Both the position numbers and the translations under genes were made by a program. Under the pieces are notes generated by a model. That model saw only the letters and a program-made list of their open reading frames with translations, did no database searches and had not been told where the DNA came from. From Alphaproteobacteria bacterium UBA4588 (GTDB lineage Bacteria > Pseudomonadota > Alphaproteobacteria > Rhodobacterales > Rhodobacteraceae): 64,000 nt of DNA. Positions 1 through 9,304 of the stretch are shown piece by piece. The stretch spans positions 310,001 through 374,000 of the forward strand of contig CAJJAW010000005.1 in the NCBI GenBank assembly GCA_905182195.1, read 5' to 3'. Within the stretch, counting starts at the first letter, position 1. Each line of letters opens with the position of its first letter.

Positions 1-196
1 AAATGCGTTGCTTGGGCAGGCTTGGAGCGCCAAAGCCTTCACAGAGGCTAAAGAAACGATGGCTCAAGACTTCACACCTTTGTCAGATATGCGCGCCAGT
101 GCCGAATATCGCGCCCAGATCGCCCAAAATATGCTGATAAGATACTATCACGATCTCGAAAATAACCCCACGGACGTTCGAGGAGTGCACGCATGA
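1..196 (+). CDS. xdhA: Xanthine dehydrogenase small subunit, C-terminal end (partial)
   Basis: The window opens inside a reading frame that ends at 196 and overlaps the start of xdhB by 4 bases (ATGA). Only about 65 C-terminal residues are present. They resemble the end of the FAD-binding CO-dehydrogenase-flavoprotein domain of XdhA, with an SDMRASAEYR stretch typical of this region. By family knowledge XdhA carries two [2Fe-2S] clusters and FAD and passes electrons from the molybdenum subunit to NAD+. The overlap with xdhB supports one operon. The gene begins outside the window. Confidence 0.85.
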   Translation, partial: NALLGQAWSAKAFTEAKETMAQDFTPLSDMRASAEYRAQIAQNMLIRYYHDLENNPTDVRGVHA

Positions 197-2499
197 AGTT
201 TGCATCCTCTATGCCACATGATGCTGCCCGCCAACATGTGAATGGTTCAGCCCGATATGTCGACGACATCCCCATCCCAAATGGCACATTGCACCTCGCA
301 TTTGGCTTGTCATCAGTTGCTGCAGGCACAATTACCTCAGTTGACTTGAGCGCAGTGCGGGCGGCACACGGCGTGCATTTGGTGATTGAAGCCAGGGACT
401 TGCCCTTTGCCAATGATGTATCTCCCTCGGCGCATGATGAGCCATTGCTGGCAAACGCCACAGTTCATTATGCCGGTCAGCCAATATTTTTAGTAGTGGC
501 CGAAAGTCATCACGATGCCCGTAGGGCCGCACGTTTAGCCAAAATCAAAATTGTTGAAATACCCGCTATCTTAACAATCCAACAAGCTCTTACCGCCGAT
601 AGTCGGTTCGAAGATGGCCCCCGCATTTATGCTAAAGGCGATATCTATCAGGCCTTACCAAAGGCAAAAAATCGCCTGAGCGGCAGTATAAATGTGGGTG
701 GCCAAGAGCATTTTTATCTAGAAGGTCAGGCGGCACTGGCTATGCCGGGCGATAATGACGACATGGTTGTGCATTCCTCAACCCAGCATCCCACCGAAAT
801 TCAGCACAAAGTGGCAGAAGCTCTAAATATTTCACAACATGCCGTTCGCATTGAAGTGCGGAGAATGGGGGGTGGCTTTGGCGGTAAGGAAAGCCAGGGC
901 AACGCGCTGGCTGTGGCCTGCGCTGTAGCCGCGTCAATAACGGGACATCCATGTAAAATGCGCTATGACCGCGATGATGATTTTATCATCACGGGCAAAC
1001 GCCATGATTGCCGAGTGGATTATCGTGTAGGGTTCAACGCTCTCGGCCAGGTGGAGGCCTTAGACTTCACTCATTATTTTCGCTGCGGATGGGCACAAGA
1101 TTTGTCACTACCAGTTGCAGATCGCGCCATGCTGCATGCAGACAATGCCTACAACCTACCCAATGTACAAATCACCTCACATCGATTGAAAACCAATACG
1201 CAAAGCGCCACAGCGTTTCGTGGCTTCGGTGGCCCGCAGGGCATGATTGGGATCGAAAGGGTGATGGACCATATAGCACATGAACTGGATATGGACCCCG
1301 TCGAAGTTCGCAAAATAAACTATTATCCAGAGATGCCTGCCCAGGGAAAAGTACAGCGCCCAGCAATGACACCTTATAAAATGGAAGTGACAGACTTCAT
1401 ATTGGGAAAAATGACGACCACCTTGCTGGAAAGCTCAGATTACTCAGAGCGCAAGGCTGCTGTAGCTAGGTGGAACACTGACAACCTCCTGCTAAAACGA
1501 GGGATTGCATTTAGCCCAGTCAAATTCGGGATTTCCTTCACACTGACGCACCTCAATCAAGCTGGCGCGTTAGTTCAAATTTATTCTGATGGCTCAGTTC
1601 TCATCAATCATGGTGGCACTGAAATGGGCCAAGGCCTATTTCAAAAGGTGGCACAGGTCGCCGCGCGCAGCCTTGGGGTGGCGCAATCAAGCATTCGTGC
1701 CAGTGCCACAGACACTAGCAAAGTGCCTAACACTTCTGCCACGGCGGCAAGTTCCGGCACGGATCTCAACGGCATGGCTGTTCAAGCCGCATGCAAAACT
1801 CTGCAGAACCGTCTACAAAGCCATTTGGCTAATGTTTACGGCTGCCCATCGGACGCCATACTATTTGAAGGCAGCGCAGTCATAGGGCCAAATTTTAGAT
1901 TGCCTTGGGACGAGGCAGTCAAATCAGCTTATGAAGCGCGCATCTCGCTCTCAGCCACTGGGTTTTACAAAACACCAGATATCGCCTGGGATCGGATCAA
2001 GGGCCAAGGTCGCCCATTCTTGTATTTCGCCTATGGCGCGGCAGTCACTGAAGTTGTGATCGACACGCTAACCGGTGAAAACCGCATCTTGCGCTGTGAC
2101 ATTTTACATGACTGCGGAAGTTCGCTCAACCCTGCCCTGGATATTGGCCAGATTGAAGGCGGCTTTGTGCAGGGCGCAGGATGGTTGACCACAGAAGAGC
2201 TAGTTTGGGACAGTCAGGGCCACCTAAAAACCCACGCGCCTTCGACCTATAAGATCCCCGCTTGCTCTGATCGGCCAGAGATATTCAACGTATCACTGTG
2301 GGAGGGCGCAAACCCTGAACAAACGATCTATAGATCCAAAGCCGTCGGAGAGCCCCCCTTCATGCATGGAATTTCAGCGTATTTGGCCCTGTCAAACGCA
2401 GTGTCGGCCTGTGGCTCGAACTACCCAGACCTGCAAGCTCCCGCGACCACAGAGGAAATCTTTCAGGCCATCAAACGCGCTCAAGAGCATGCCAGATGA
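193..2499 (+). CDS. xdhB: Xanthine dehydrogenase molybdopterin-binding subunit
   Basis: 768 residues, normal length for bacterial XdhB. The subunit binds the molybdenum cofactor and hydroxylates hypoxanthine to xanthine and xanthine to urate in the cytoplasm. Visible signatures are an N-terminal hammerhead domain (about 15-125), the glycine-rich GGGFGGKE loop near 227-234, FRGFGGPQG near 343, GGTEMGQG near 474, and the KAVGEPP motif near 716-722 whose Glu is the catalytic base in this family. It overlaps xdhA by 4 bases and xdhC by 4 bases, so the three genes are translationally coupled. The frame is intact. Aldehyde oxidases share this fold, but the xdhC partner and the purine-type importer downstream favour xanthine dehydrogenase. 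Confidence 0.95.
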   Translation: MKFASSMPHDAARQHVNGSARYVDDIPIPNGTLHLAFGLSSVAAGTITSVDLSAVRAAHGVHLVIEARDLPFANDVSPSAHDEPLLANATVHYAGQPIFLVVAESHHDARRAARLAKIKIVEIPAILTIQQALTADSRFEDGPRIYAKGDIYQALPKAKNRLSGSINVGGQEHFYLEGQAALAMPGDNDDMVVHSSTQHPTEIQHKVAEALNISQHAVRIEVRRMGGGFGGKESQGNALAVACAVAASITGHPCKMRYDRDDDFIITGKRHDCRVDYRVGFNALGQVEALDFTHYFRCGWAQDLSLPVADRAMLHADNAYNLPNVQITSHRLKTNTQSATAFRGFGGPQGMIGIERVMDHIAHELDMDPVEVRKINYYPEMPAQGKVQRPAMTPYKMEVTDFILGKMTTTLLESSDYSERKAAVARWNTDNLLLKRGIAFSPVKFGISFTLTHLNQAGALVQIYSDGSVLINHGGTEMGQGLFQKVAQVAARSLGVAQSSIRASATDTSKVPNTSATAASSGTDLNGMAVQAACKTLQNRLQSHLANVYGCPSDAILFEGSAVIGPNFRLPWDEAVKSAYEARISLSATGFYKTPDIAWDRIKGQGRPFLYFAYGAAVTEVVIDTLTGENRILRCDILHDCGSSLNPALDIGQIEGGFVQGAGWLTTEELVWDSQGHLKTHAPSTYKIPACSDRPEIFNVSLWEGANPEQTIYRSKAVGEPPFMHGISAYLALSNAVSACGSNYPDLQAPATTEEIFQAIKRAQEHAR

Positions 2500-3409
2500 G
2501 TTTTGATCTGCACCAAGTTAACAAGGCCATAGCACAACACGGAAGGGTGCACCGCGTGGTAATTGCGGCAATCAAAGGTTCGTCACCGCGCGAGGTGGGA
2601 GCTTCTATGCTGCTTTGGCCCGGTGGCCAAAATGGCACCATCGGCGGTGGGGCTTTGGAATATCAAGCCTCACAGTCCCCCAAACCTGGTCTGCGGAGTT
2701 ATCCGCTAGGACCGGAACTTGGGCAATGCTGCGGCGGATATGTGACCCTGGTAACGGAATGTTTTAACCAGCCTGTTGAGGCCACGGATCTATTTGTGCG
2801 GCAAATTGATAGGGACCTGCCTTTGCCCCTGCCAATGGCCCGCCTCCAACGAGCAATGCGCAATGGCTCCGGCGTGGCGACGGTCCTCTGTTCAGGCGGT
2901 TGGTTGGCCGAACCGATAGAGCAACCCCGCATCCCACTTTGGGTTTGGGGGGCCGGGCATGTGGGCCGTGCCGTGGTGCATATAGCGGCACAAATGCAGG
3001 ATTTTGAAGTGACCTGGATTGACACCAGCCCCGACCGTTTCCCAAAGATGCGGCGCAGAATGTAAATATCGTACCTGCAGCCGAACCCGCCCATCTTATG
3101 GCTCATGCTCCTATTGCTGCACAGCATCTGGTTTTCACCTACTCCCATGCCTTGGATTTAGCCATTTGCCATGCTGCCCTCACGCGGGGGTTCACCTTTT
3201 GTGGATTGATTGGGTCAACAAGCAAATGGGCACGATTTAGGACCCGGTTAGCAGCTTTAGGCCACAATCCAAGCGAAGTTCTGAAAATAACCTGCCCGAT
3301 TGGCGACCCTAGCCTCGGAAAACAACCAATTTCGATTGCGATCAGCGTCACTCAAGCCCTATTGTTGCGCAACACCTTCGTCACCACCAAAAGGAATGCC
3401 CTTCTGTGA
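2496..3409 (+). CDS. xdhC: Xanthine dehydrogenase accessory protein XdhC (frameshifted)
   Basis: XdhC binds and sulfurates the molybdenum cofactor and inserts it into XdhB. The first frame runs 2496-3064 and has the N-terminal XdhC/CoxI domain and the GAGHVGRA nucleotide-binding loop of the C-terminal Rossmann domain. It then hits a stop. The family C-terminus (MAHAPI, LTRGFTFCGLIGS, GDPSLGKQP) continues in the -1 frame from about 3041 to the stop at 3409. One missing C in the CCC run at 3041-3043 explains the break. The same spot reads C-CCA-AAG in frame, which fits the layout of a -1 slippery heptamer. The end overlaps the next gene by 4 bases, as expected for an intact operon, so sequence error is likely. 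The alternatives are a real mutation or programmed frameshifting. Confidence 0.85.
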
Positions 3410-4911
3410 GTAAGTCTCTTCTGCACATCAATGGGCTCACAAAAGCCTATCCCGGCGTGGTCGCCAATGATGACGTGAGCTTCAATATTGACGCAGGTGA
3501 AATTCATGCGCTGCTCGGTGAAAACGGCGCGGGAAAATCGACTTTGGTGAAAATGATCTATGGTCTGGTGCGTCCGGATCACGGTGCCATGCAGCTGGCG
3601 GGCAAAAACTTTTCTCCTGCAGAACCAAGAGCCGCGCGGGCCGCAGGCGTGGCCATGGTGTTTCAGCATTTTAGCCTGTTTGAAGCCCTCAGCGTAGCTG
3701 AAAACATTGCTCTTGGCATGGAAACCCCTCCAAAATCGAACGCATTATCAGCCCGGATTACCGAAGTTTCACAGGCCTATGGCTTGCCGCTCGACCCTGA
3801 GCGTTTGGTGGGAGATCTGTCGGCAGGCGAGCGACAACGTGTGGAAATTATCCGCTGCCTGTTGCAAGAGCCAAAACTCTTGATCATGGATGAGCCCACC
3901 AGTGTTTTAACGCCGCAAGAAGTGACAACATTGTTCACCACCCTGCGGAAGTTGAAAGCTGAAGGCACATCTATTCTTTATATCTCTCACAAACTCGAAG
4001 AAATTCGAGCGCTCTGCGAGACTGCCACTATTCTGCGCGGTGGCAAAAAAGTGGCCACCTGCGATCCACGCAAAAAATCTGCTCGTGAGCTGGCGGAGAT
4101 GATGGTAGGCGGCACGCTGAATTCAGCAAAGGCAAAAAAAACAACCCTCGGAGAGGTTGTACTTAAGGTCTCTGAACTGTCACTTCCGCCCCAATCAGCC
4201 TTTGGTACTAGCTTAAAAAATATCGCATTTCAGCTCCATAAGGGGGAGATTTTAGGCATTGGCGGTGTGGCGGGCAATGGTCAAGATGAGCTGTTAGCCT
4301 GTTTGTCCGGTGAGGTCAAAACCACAGGCGACGCCATTCAACTCAACGGAGTAAGCCTTGGAAATATGCTTCCAAACGTGCGGAGAGCCTTGGGAGTTTT
4401 GGCCGCCCCTGAAGAACGCCTGGGCCATGCGGCGGCTCCAGATATGAGCCTGACCGAAAACGCTATGCTCACCGCCATGACCCGTCAAAACCTAAGCAAA
4501 TCCGGGTTTCTAGACTGGCCCCGCGCGAAGGCCTTTGCCGAGCAAGTGATCAGCCAATTTGACGTGCGCACGCCGGGGCCTCAATCAGCGGCGCGGTCTT
4601 TGTCCGGCGGTAATCTGCAAAAATTTGTGATTGGCCGGGAAGTTTTACAAGATCCGGAGGTTTTGATCGTCAATCAACCCACGTGGGGCGTTGATGCAGC
4701 AGCCGCAGCCGATATCAGGCAGGCCCTGCTCGATTTGGCCACCAAGGGAGCGGCAGTGATTGTGATCAGCCAAGACTTGGACGAATTAATGGAAATTTCC
4801 ACAAGCTTTGCAGCCCTCAACACGGGACGTCTGTCCACAGCACGTCCCATGGCGGAGCTCAGCTTGGATGAAATTGGCCTATTGTTAGGAGGCGCCGATG
4901 CTGCGGCTTGA
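3406..4911 (+). CDS. BMP-type purine/nucleoside ABC transporter, double ATPase
   Basis: 501 residues holding two ABC ATPase domains in tandem, as in RbsA- and YufO-type importers. The first has Walker A GENGAGKST near 39-47, signature LSAGERQR and Walker B LLIMDEP. The second has a degenerate Walker A (GVAGNGQDE), signature LSGGNLQK and a degenerate Walker B (LIVNQPTWG), as is normal for the second half in this family. It energises uptake through the two permeases encoded next. The start is GTG, overlapping the xdhC stop by 4 bases, which ties transport to xanthine dehydrogenase. Purine specificity is inferred from the xdh context. Confidence 0.9.
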   Translation: MSKSLLHINGLTKAYPGVVANDDVSFNIDAGEIHALLGENGAGKSTLVKMIYGLVRPDHGAMQLAGKNFSPAEPRAARAAGVAMVFQHFSLFEALSVAENIALGMETPPKSNALSARITEVSQAYGLPLDPERLVGDLSAGERQRVEIIRCLLQEPKLLIMDEPTSVLTPQEVTTLFTTLRKLKAEGTSILYISHKLEEIRALCETATILRGGKKVATCDPRKKSARELAEMMVGGTLNSAKAKKTTLGEVVLKVSELSLPPQSAFGTSLKNIAFQLHKGEILGIGGVAGNGQDELLACLSGEVKTTGDAIQLNGVSLGNMLPNVRRALGVLAAPEERLGHAAAPDMSLTENAMLTAMTRQNLSKSGFLDWPRAKAFAEQVISQFDVRTPGPQSAARSLSGGNLQKFVIGREVLQDPEVLIVNQPTWGVDAAAAADIRQALLDLATKGAAVIVISQDLDELMEISTSFAALNTGRLSTARPMAELSLDEIGLLLGGADAAA

Positions 4912-5983
4912 AAAACGTCCTGACCCGTCAAAAACATGGGGCTATCTCGCACCAGTTTTGGCCGTGATCGCAACAATGATCGGCGGTGGTGTGATGTTTG
5001 CCCTGCTTGGTAAGGACCCGTTTGAGGCCATTCGCACTATCTTTTATGATCCCCTATTTTCTGAGTTTGCATGGTACTACCGACCGCAGCTGTTGATCAA
5101 AGGTGCACCACTAATTTTGATCGCTATTGGCCTATCGATGGGGTTTCGTGCCGGGATTTGGAACATTGGAGCGGAAGGTCAATATATTATCGGTGCCATT
5201 TGCGGCGCAGGTGCGGCCCTTGCGGTCTATCCGTTGGAGAGTGCTTTGGTTTTTCCAGTCATGATCCTCTGCGGTGCCATCGGTGGTTTTGCTTGGTCGA
5301 TGATCCCCGCAATTCTAAAAATAAAATTTGGCACAAATGAAATTTTAGTCAGCCTGATGTTGGTCTATGTGGCAGAGCAGCTATTGGCCTCTATGTCATT
5401 GGGGTTGATGAAGAATCCCGAGGGCTTTGGATTCCCAGGTTCGCGCAATCTCCAACAATATGCTAGTGCGCACAATGCCGAGCTTTGGACGGGCACAGGC
5501 ATACATTTGGGAGTAGTTTTTGCTCTAATTGCCGTGATCTTTTCCTATATCATGCTGGCGCGGCATCAAATGGGCTTCCATATCCGCTTGACGGGCGAAA
5601 GCCCCAAGGCCGCAAAGTTTGCTGGGGTTAATCCCAACAAGGTTGTGATCTATTGCCTAGGCTTTAGTGGCGCATTGGCTGGGCTTGCCGGTATGTTTGA
5701 AGTGGCCGGACCAAGCGGGCAAATTAGTATTGATTTCAATGTTGGCTATGGGTTTACTGCAATTATCGTCGCGTTTTTGGGCCGACTAGACCCCTTTGGA
5801 ATTCTGCTCGCAGGCCTTTTGATGGCACTCACTTATATCGGCGGTGAAATTGCGCAGTCCAGCCTTGGCCTGCCGTCAGCTGCCATTCAAGCTTTTCAGG
5901 GCATGCTGTTGTTTTTCCTGCTCGCACTCGACATGCTGACTAACTTCAAAATAAAACGAACCAATACAGAGGTGCGCATATGA
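4898..5983 (+). CDS. ABC transporter permease, BMP/nucleoside type (YufP-like)
   Basis: 361 residues, very hydrophobic, with about nine predicted membrane segments and the IWNIGAEGQ motif near 87-95 that marks the first permease of BMP-type importers. It forms the membrane channel with the following permease. The start is a good ATG preceded by AGGAGG, and the gene overlaps the ATPase by 14 bases. Family: BPD_transp_2. The substrate, purine base or nucleoside, is inferred from neighbours. Confidence 0.9.
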   Translation: MLRLEKRPDPSKTWGYLAPVLAVIATMIGGGVMFALLGKDPFEAIRTIFYDPLFSEFAWYYRPQLLIKGAPLILIAIGLSMGFRAGIWNIGAEGQYIIGAICGAGAALAVYPLESALVFPVMILCGAIGGFAWSMIPAILKIKFGTNEILVSLMLVYVAEQLLASMSLGLMKNPEGFGFPGSRNLQQYASAHNAELWTGTGIHLGVVFALIAVIFSYIMLARHQMGFHIRLTGESPKAAKFAGVNPNKVVIYCLGFSGALAGLAGMFEVAGPSGQISIDFNVGYGFTAIIVAFLGRLDPFGILLAGLLMALTYIGGEIAQSSLGLPSAAIQAFQGMLLFFLLALDMLTNFKIKRTNTEVRI

Positions 5984-6032
5984 CCCACCTGCGGAGCAAA
6001 CAATCTGCCCAATCAAAGCGTAGGAGCCTTGC

Positions 6033-6965
6033 ATGGATCTAAGCGCAATTAGCCCTACCCTCCTTGTCGCCTCTTTGATGGTGGCGGCCACCCCTATATT
6101 GCTGGCGGCTATTGGGGAATTGGTGGTGGAAAAATCTGGTGTTCTCAATCTTGGTGTTGAGGGCATGATGATCACGGGCGCCATCTCTGGATTTGCCGCA
6201 GCGGTGTTGACTGGATCACCGATGATTGGCTTTCTCTGTGCCGCGCTTGGAGGGGCCGCGTTGTCTGTAATTTTTGCCATTATCACGCAATATTTCCTAT
6301 CCAACCAAGTGGCCACGGGCTTGGCGTTGACGCTGTTTGGCCTCGGGCTATCGGCCATGCTAGGCCAAAGCTACGTGGGAATTAAACCCCCAGCTTCGGT
6401 AAAGTTAGATCTGCCATTGGTCAGTGATATTCCGGTGATTGGTCCAATACTATTTTCCCATGACTTCACCGTTTATGCTGCACTAACATTGGTAACAGGC
6501 GTGTGGTGGTTTTTGAAATACACACGCGGCGGTTTGATCCTGCGCGCGGTGGGCGAAAGCCATGATGCGGCCCATGCTTTGGGATATAAAGTTGTGCGAG
6601 TGCGGATCTTGGCAATTATGTTCGGTGGCGCCTGTGCCGGGCTTGGGGGTGCCGCGCTTTCATTGGTGCGCGTGCCACAGTGGACCGAAGGAATGACCGC
6701 AGGCGCGGGCTGGATTGCACTCGCCATCGTTGTATTTGCAAGTTGGAAACCAGCACGCGTTCTCCTTGGTGCCTATCTTTTTGGCGGAGTCGCCGTGCTA
6801 CAGCTGAATCTTCAAGCTGCAGGGGTCTCAATTCCAGTTGAGTATTTATCTATGTCGCCGTATCTTATAACAATCGTAGTGTTGGTTGTGATGTCTGCTA
6901 ATCGCTCAAAGTCAGCATTGAATGCACCCGCGGCCCTTGGCCGCGTGTTCCACGCCTCTCGATGA
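6033..6965 (+). CDS. ABC transporter permease, BMP/nucleoside type (YufQ-like)
   Basis: 310 residues with about eight to nine membrane segments and the LNLGVEGMM motif near 37-45, characteristic of the second permease of BMP-type importers. A TAGGAG ribosome site lies 7 bases before the ATG. It sits 49 bases after the first permease and 24 bases before the binding protein. Together the two permeases form the channel across the inner membrane. Confidence 0.9.
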   Translation: MDLSAISPTLLVASLMVAATPILLAAIGELVVEKSGVLNLGVEGMMITGAISGFAAAVLTGSPMIGFLCAALGGAALSVIFAIITQYFLSNQVATGLALTLFGLGLSAMLGQSYVGIKPPASVKLDLPLVSDIPVIGPILFSHDFTVYAALTLVTGVWWFLKYTRGGLILRAVGESHDAAHALGYKVVRVRILAIMFGGACAGLGGAALSLVRVPQWTEGMTAGAGWIALAIVVFASWKPARVLLGAYLFGGVAVLQLNLQAAGVSIPVEYLSMSPYLITIVVLVVMSANRSKSALNAPAALGRVFHASR

Positions 6966-6989
6966 GGTCTTTTAACTGGGGGAAATCTA

Positions 6990-8069
6990 ATGAAATTAAA
7001 ATCCATTCTGGCCGGCGCTGCGCTGGCTATGACCGCGGCCACTGGTACGCTAGCTGAAACAACAAAAGTTGGTTTTGTTTATGTAGGACCCGTCGGTGAT
7101 GGCGGCTGGACATATGAGCACGACAAAGGCCGAGAAGCGGTTGTCGCTGCTTTTGGCGACAAAGTTGAAACCATGTATGTTGAAAGTGTTCCAGAGGGCC
7201 CAGACGCTGAACGCGTTATGACCGATATGGCCTTGAAGGGTGCTGATCTAATTTTCACAACCTCCTTTGGATATATGGACCAAACAATAAATGTTGCGGC
7301 CAAATTCCCAAATGTGAAATTTGAGCATGCCACCGGTTATAAGCAATCTGACAACGTGTCTGTTTACTCTGCACGCTTCTATGAGGGTCGTGCCGTTCAA
7401 GGCCACATTGCCGGTCACATGACTAAATCCAATATCGTAGGTTATATAGGTTCCTTCCCAATTCCAGAAGTTATCCGTGGCATCAACGCTGCTTATATTC
7501 ACGCCAAAGAGGTAAACCCTGATGTTCAGTTCAAAATCATCTGGGCTTATACTTGGTTTGACCCAACAAAGGAGGCCGATGCTGCAAAAGTTCTGATCGA
7601 ACAAGGTGCAGATGTCGTGTTGCAACACACAGATTCCACTGCTCCGCAGGCCGCTGCTCAAGCTGCCGGCAACGTAATTACATTTGGCCAAGCCTCTGAC
7701 ATGGCAGCCTACGGTCCAAAACCACGTGTATCTTCCATCATCGACAACTGGGGGCCTTACTACATAGCCCGCACACAAGCAGTTATGGATGGCACATGGG
7801 CCTCCACAAGTACTTGGGATGGTATCGGCGCTGGCATGGTTGGCATCGGCGAAATCACAAGTGCGGTTCCTGCAGGTGTGAAGGCCTCAGCTGAAGCGCT
7901 ACGTGACAGCTTAGCAGATGGATCTTACCACACATTTACAGGTCCTTTAAATAAGCAAGACGGTTCTGTTTGGTTAAAGGCTGGTGAAACCGCTGCCGAT
8001 TATGGCGATGAAGGCTTGGCCAGCATGGGCTTCTACCTTGAAGGTCTTGACAGCGAAGTGCCTAACTAA
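6990..8069 (+). CDS. BMP family ABC transporter substrate-binding protein (purine-type)
   Basis: 359 residues. A signal peptide is visible (MKLKSILAGAALAM, cleavage after about TLA at 22), so the product is periplasmic. The PBP1_BMP fold follows, with the early loop GPVGDGGWTYEHD and the segment DLIFTTSFGYMDQ. This GD-GW type differs from the classic PnrA/TmpC nucleoside type of the second importer in this window. Family members near xanthine dehydrogenase genes are thought to bind purine bases; the ligand here is inferred. A strong GGGGGA ribosome site precedes the ATG, fitting high expression. It is the last gene of the operon, with a terminator 24 bases downstream. Confidence 0.9.
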   Translation: MKLKSILAGAALAMTAATGTLAETTKVGFVYVGPVGDGGWTYEHDKGREAVVAAFGDKVETMYVESVPEGPDAERVMTDMALKGADLIFTTSFGYMDQTINVAAKFPNVKFEHATGYKQSDNVSVYSARFYEGRAVQGHIAGHMTKSNIVGYIGSFPIPEVIRGINAAYIHAKEVNPDVQFKIIWAYTWFDPTKEADAAKVLIEQGADVVLQHTDSTAPQAAAQAAGNVITFGQASDMAAYGPKPRVSSIIDNWGPYYIARTQAVMDGTWASTSTWDGIGAGMVGIGEITSAVPAGVKASAEALRDSLADGSYHTFTGPLNKQDGSVWLKAGETAADYGDEGLASMGFYLEGLDSEVPN

Positions 8070-8092
8070 ACCGTAGATCCTTAATCGGCTTG

Positions 8093-8120
8093 AAAAAGGG
8101 GGCCTCTGGCCTCCTTTTTT
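8093..8120 (+). terminator. Rho-independent terminator of the xdh/BMP operon
   Basis: The sequence forms a 12-pair stem (AAAAAGGGGGCC against GGCCTCCTTTTT, with one G-U pair) around a TCT loop and runs into six T residues. It lies 24 bases after the binding-protein stop codon. Confidence 0.9.
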
Positions 8121-8155
8121 GCTTTTAGACTGCGTTTCCTATGCTTAATTGACCT

Positions 8156-9236
8156 ATGTTGGATTACTTGATCATAGGCGGCGGTATCGCCGGTATCTCT
8201 GCAGCGGCTCGGCTATCTGAGCATGGGGCAACTTTGGTTTTAGAAGCAGAAGCCCATCTAGCCTATCACACCTCAGGCAGATCAGCGGCCCTTTATGAGC
8301 AAAATTATGGTAGCCCCTCAACCGTCGCCCTAGCCAAAGCCGCACGCACTGATTTTGATGGTATGTTATCTGGTGTCTTGAGCCCGCGCGGGTTCTTATT
8401 GGTATGCCTGCAGGGTGAGGAAGCACAATTCGAATATGACCTCGAGCATATGCACCTCAGCGAAGTTGCGGTTGCCGACGCGGCTAAATTGGTGCCAATT
8501 CTGGACAGCTCATCGGTAATACGAACCGCAAGCAGCGCCACTGCACGTGATATTGATACTGATATGATGTTGCAAATATTTGCTCGCCGAATACACGCAA
8601 ATGGTGGAACAGTTGAGACTAATCAACAGGTGACTGCTATTGACAAAACGAAGCAGGAGCTGGCGTGTGACCACAGGAAGTGGACAATATGAAGCGCAAA
8701 AAATAGTGAATGCGGCTGGCGCTTGGGGTGACGAAATTGCTCAATTGGCTGGCCTACCAAAAATTGGACTTACGCCGTTTCGTCGCAGTGTAGCGCGTTT
8801 GTCAGCCCCAGGCGGCCAAGCAGTACAAGGTTGGCCAATGTTGTTTGGCCCTGGCGAGCGGTGGTATGCAAAGCCGGACGCAGGTGGCCTAATAGTGTCA
8901 CTGGCGGAAGAAACACCAAGCCCACCCATGGATGCTTGGGCACATGATATAGATCTTGCCGAAGCCCTCTCACGCTACCAAGATTACGTCACCGAGCCTG
9001 TGACCCGGCCAGTGGCCTCCTGGGCTGGGCTCCGGACGTTCGCACCCGATCGCAACTTAGTTTTAGGGCCAGCCCCACAAGACGACAGCTTTGTGTGGTG
9101 TGTCGGGCAAGGCGGATACGGCTTTTTTACCGCACCCGCCGCCTCACAATTGGTGGCAGATACTGTGGTTGGAAATAAGCCAGATTATTCTGCAGATATT
9201 TTAGCAGAACTGAGCCCCTCAAGGTTTTTAGATTAG
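8156..9236 (+). CDS. FAD-dependent D-amino-acid/glycine oxidase-like protein (frameshifted)
   Basis: A DAO-family flavoenzyme that would oxidise an amine or amino acid; the substrate is unknown. The first frame begins with the FAD-binding GGGIAGISAA motif and runs to about 8645. The protein continues in the next frame from 8640 to 9236 with VTTGSGQYEA, VNAAGAWGDEIA and the C-terminal GQGGYGFFTAPAAS FAD motif. One extra base, probably in the AAAA run at 8645-8648, explains the break. The combined length of about 360 residues is normal for the family. It follows the upstream terminator and is probably a separate unit, convergent with the DMGDH-like gene. The frameshift is more likely a sequence error than decay, because both halves are well conserved. 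Confidence 0.8.
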
Positions 9237-9304
9237 CCATCTCGTACCCAAAGCGTTTTCTCTGTGCGGGTGAAGAGCACACACATGCCCACGCACCAAT
9301 TTAA

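Noticed and set aside
72-461. Long minus-strand frame across xdhA/xdhB
   Set aside because: Antisense shadow of xdhB, with no protein-like composition.
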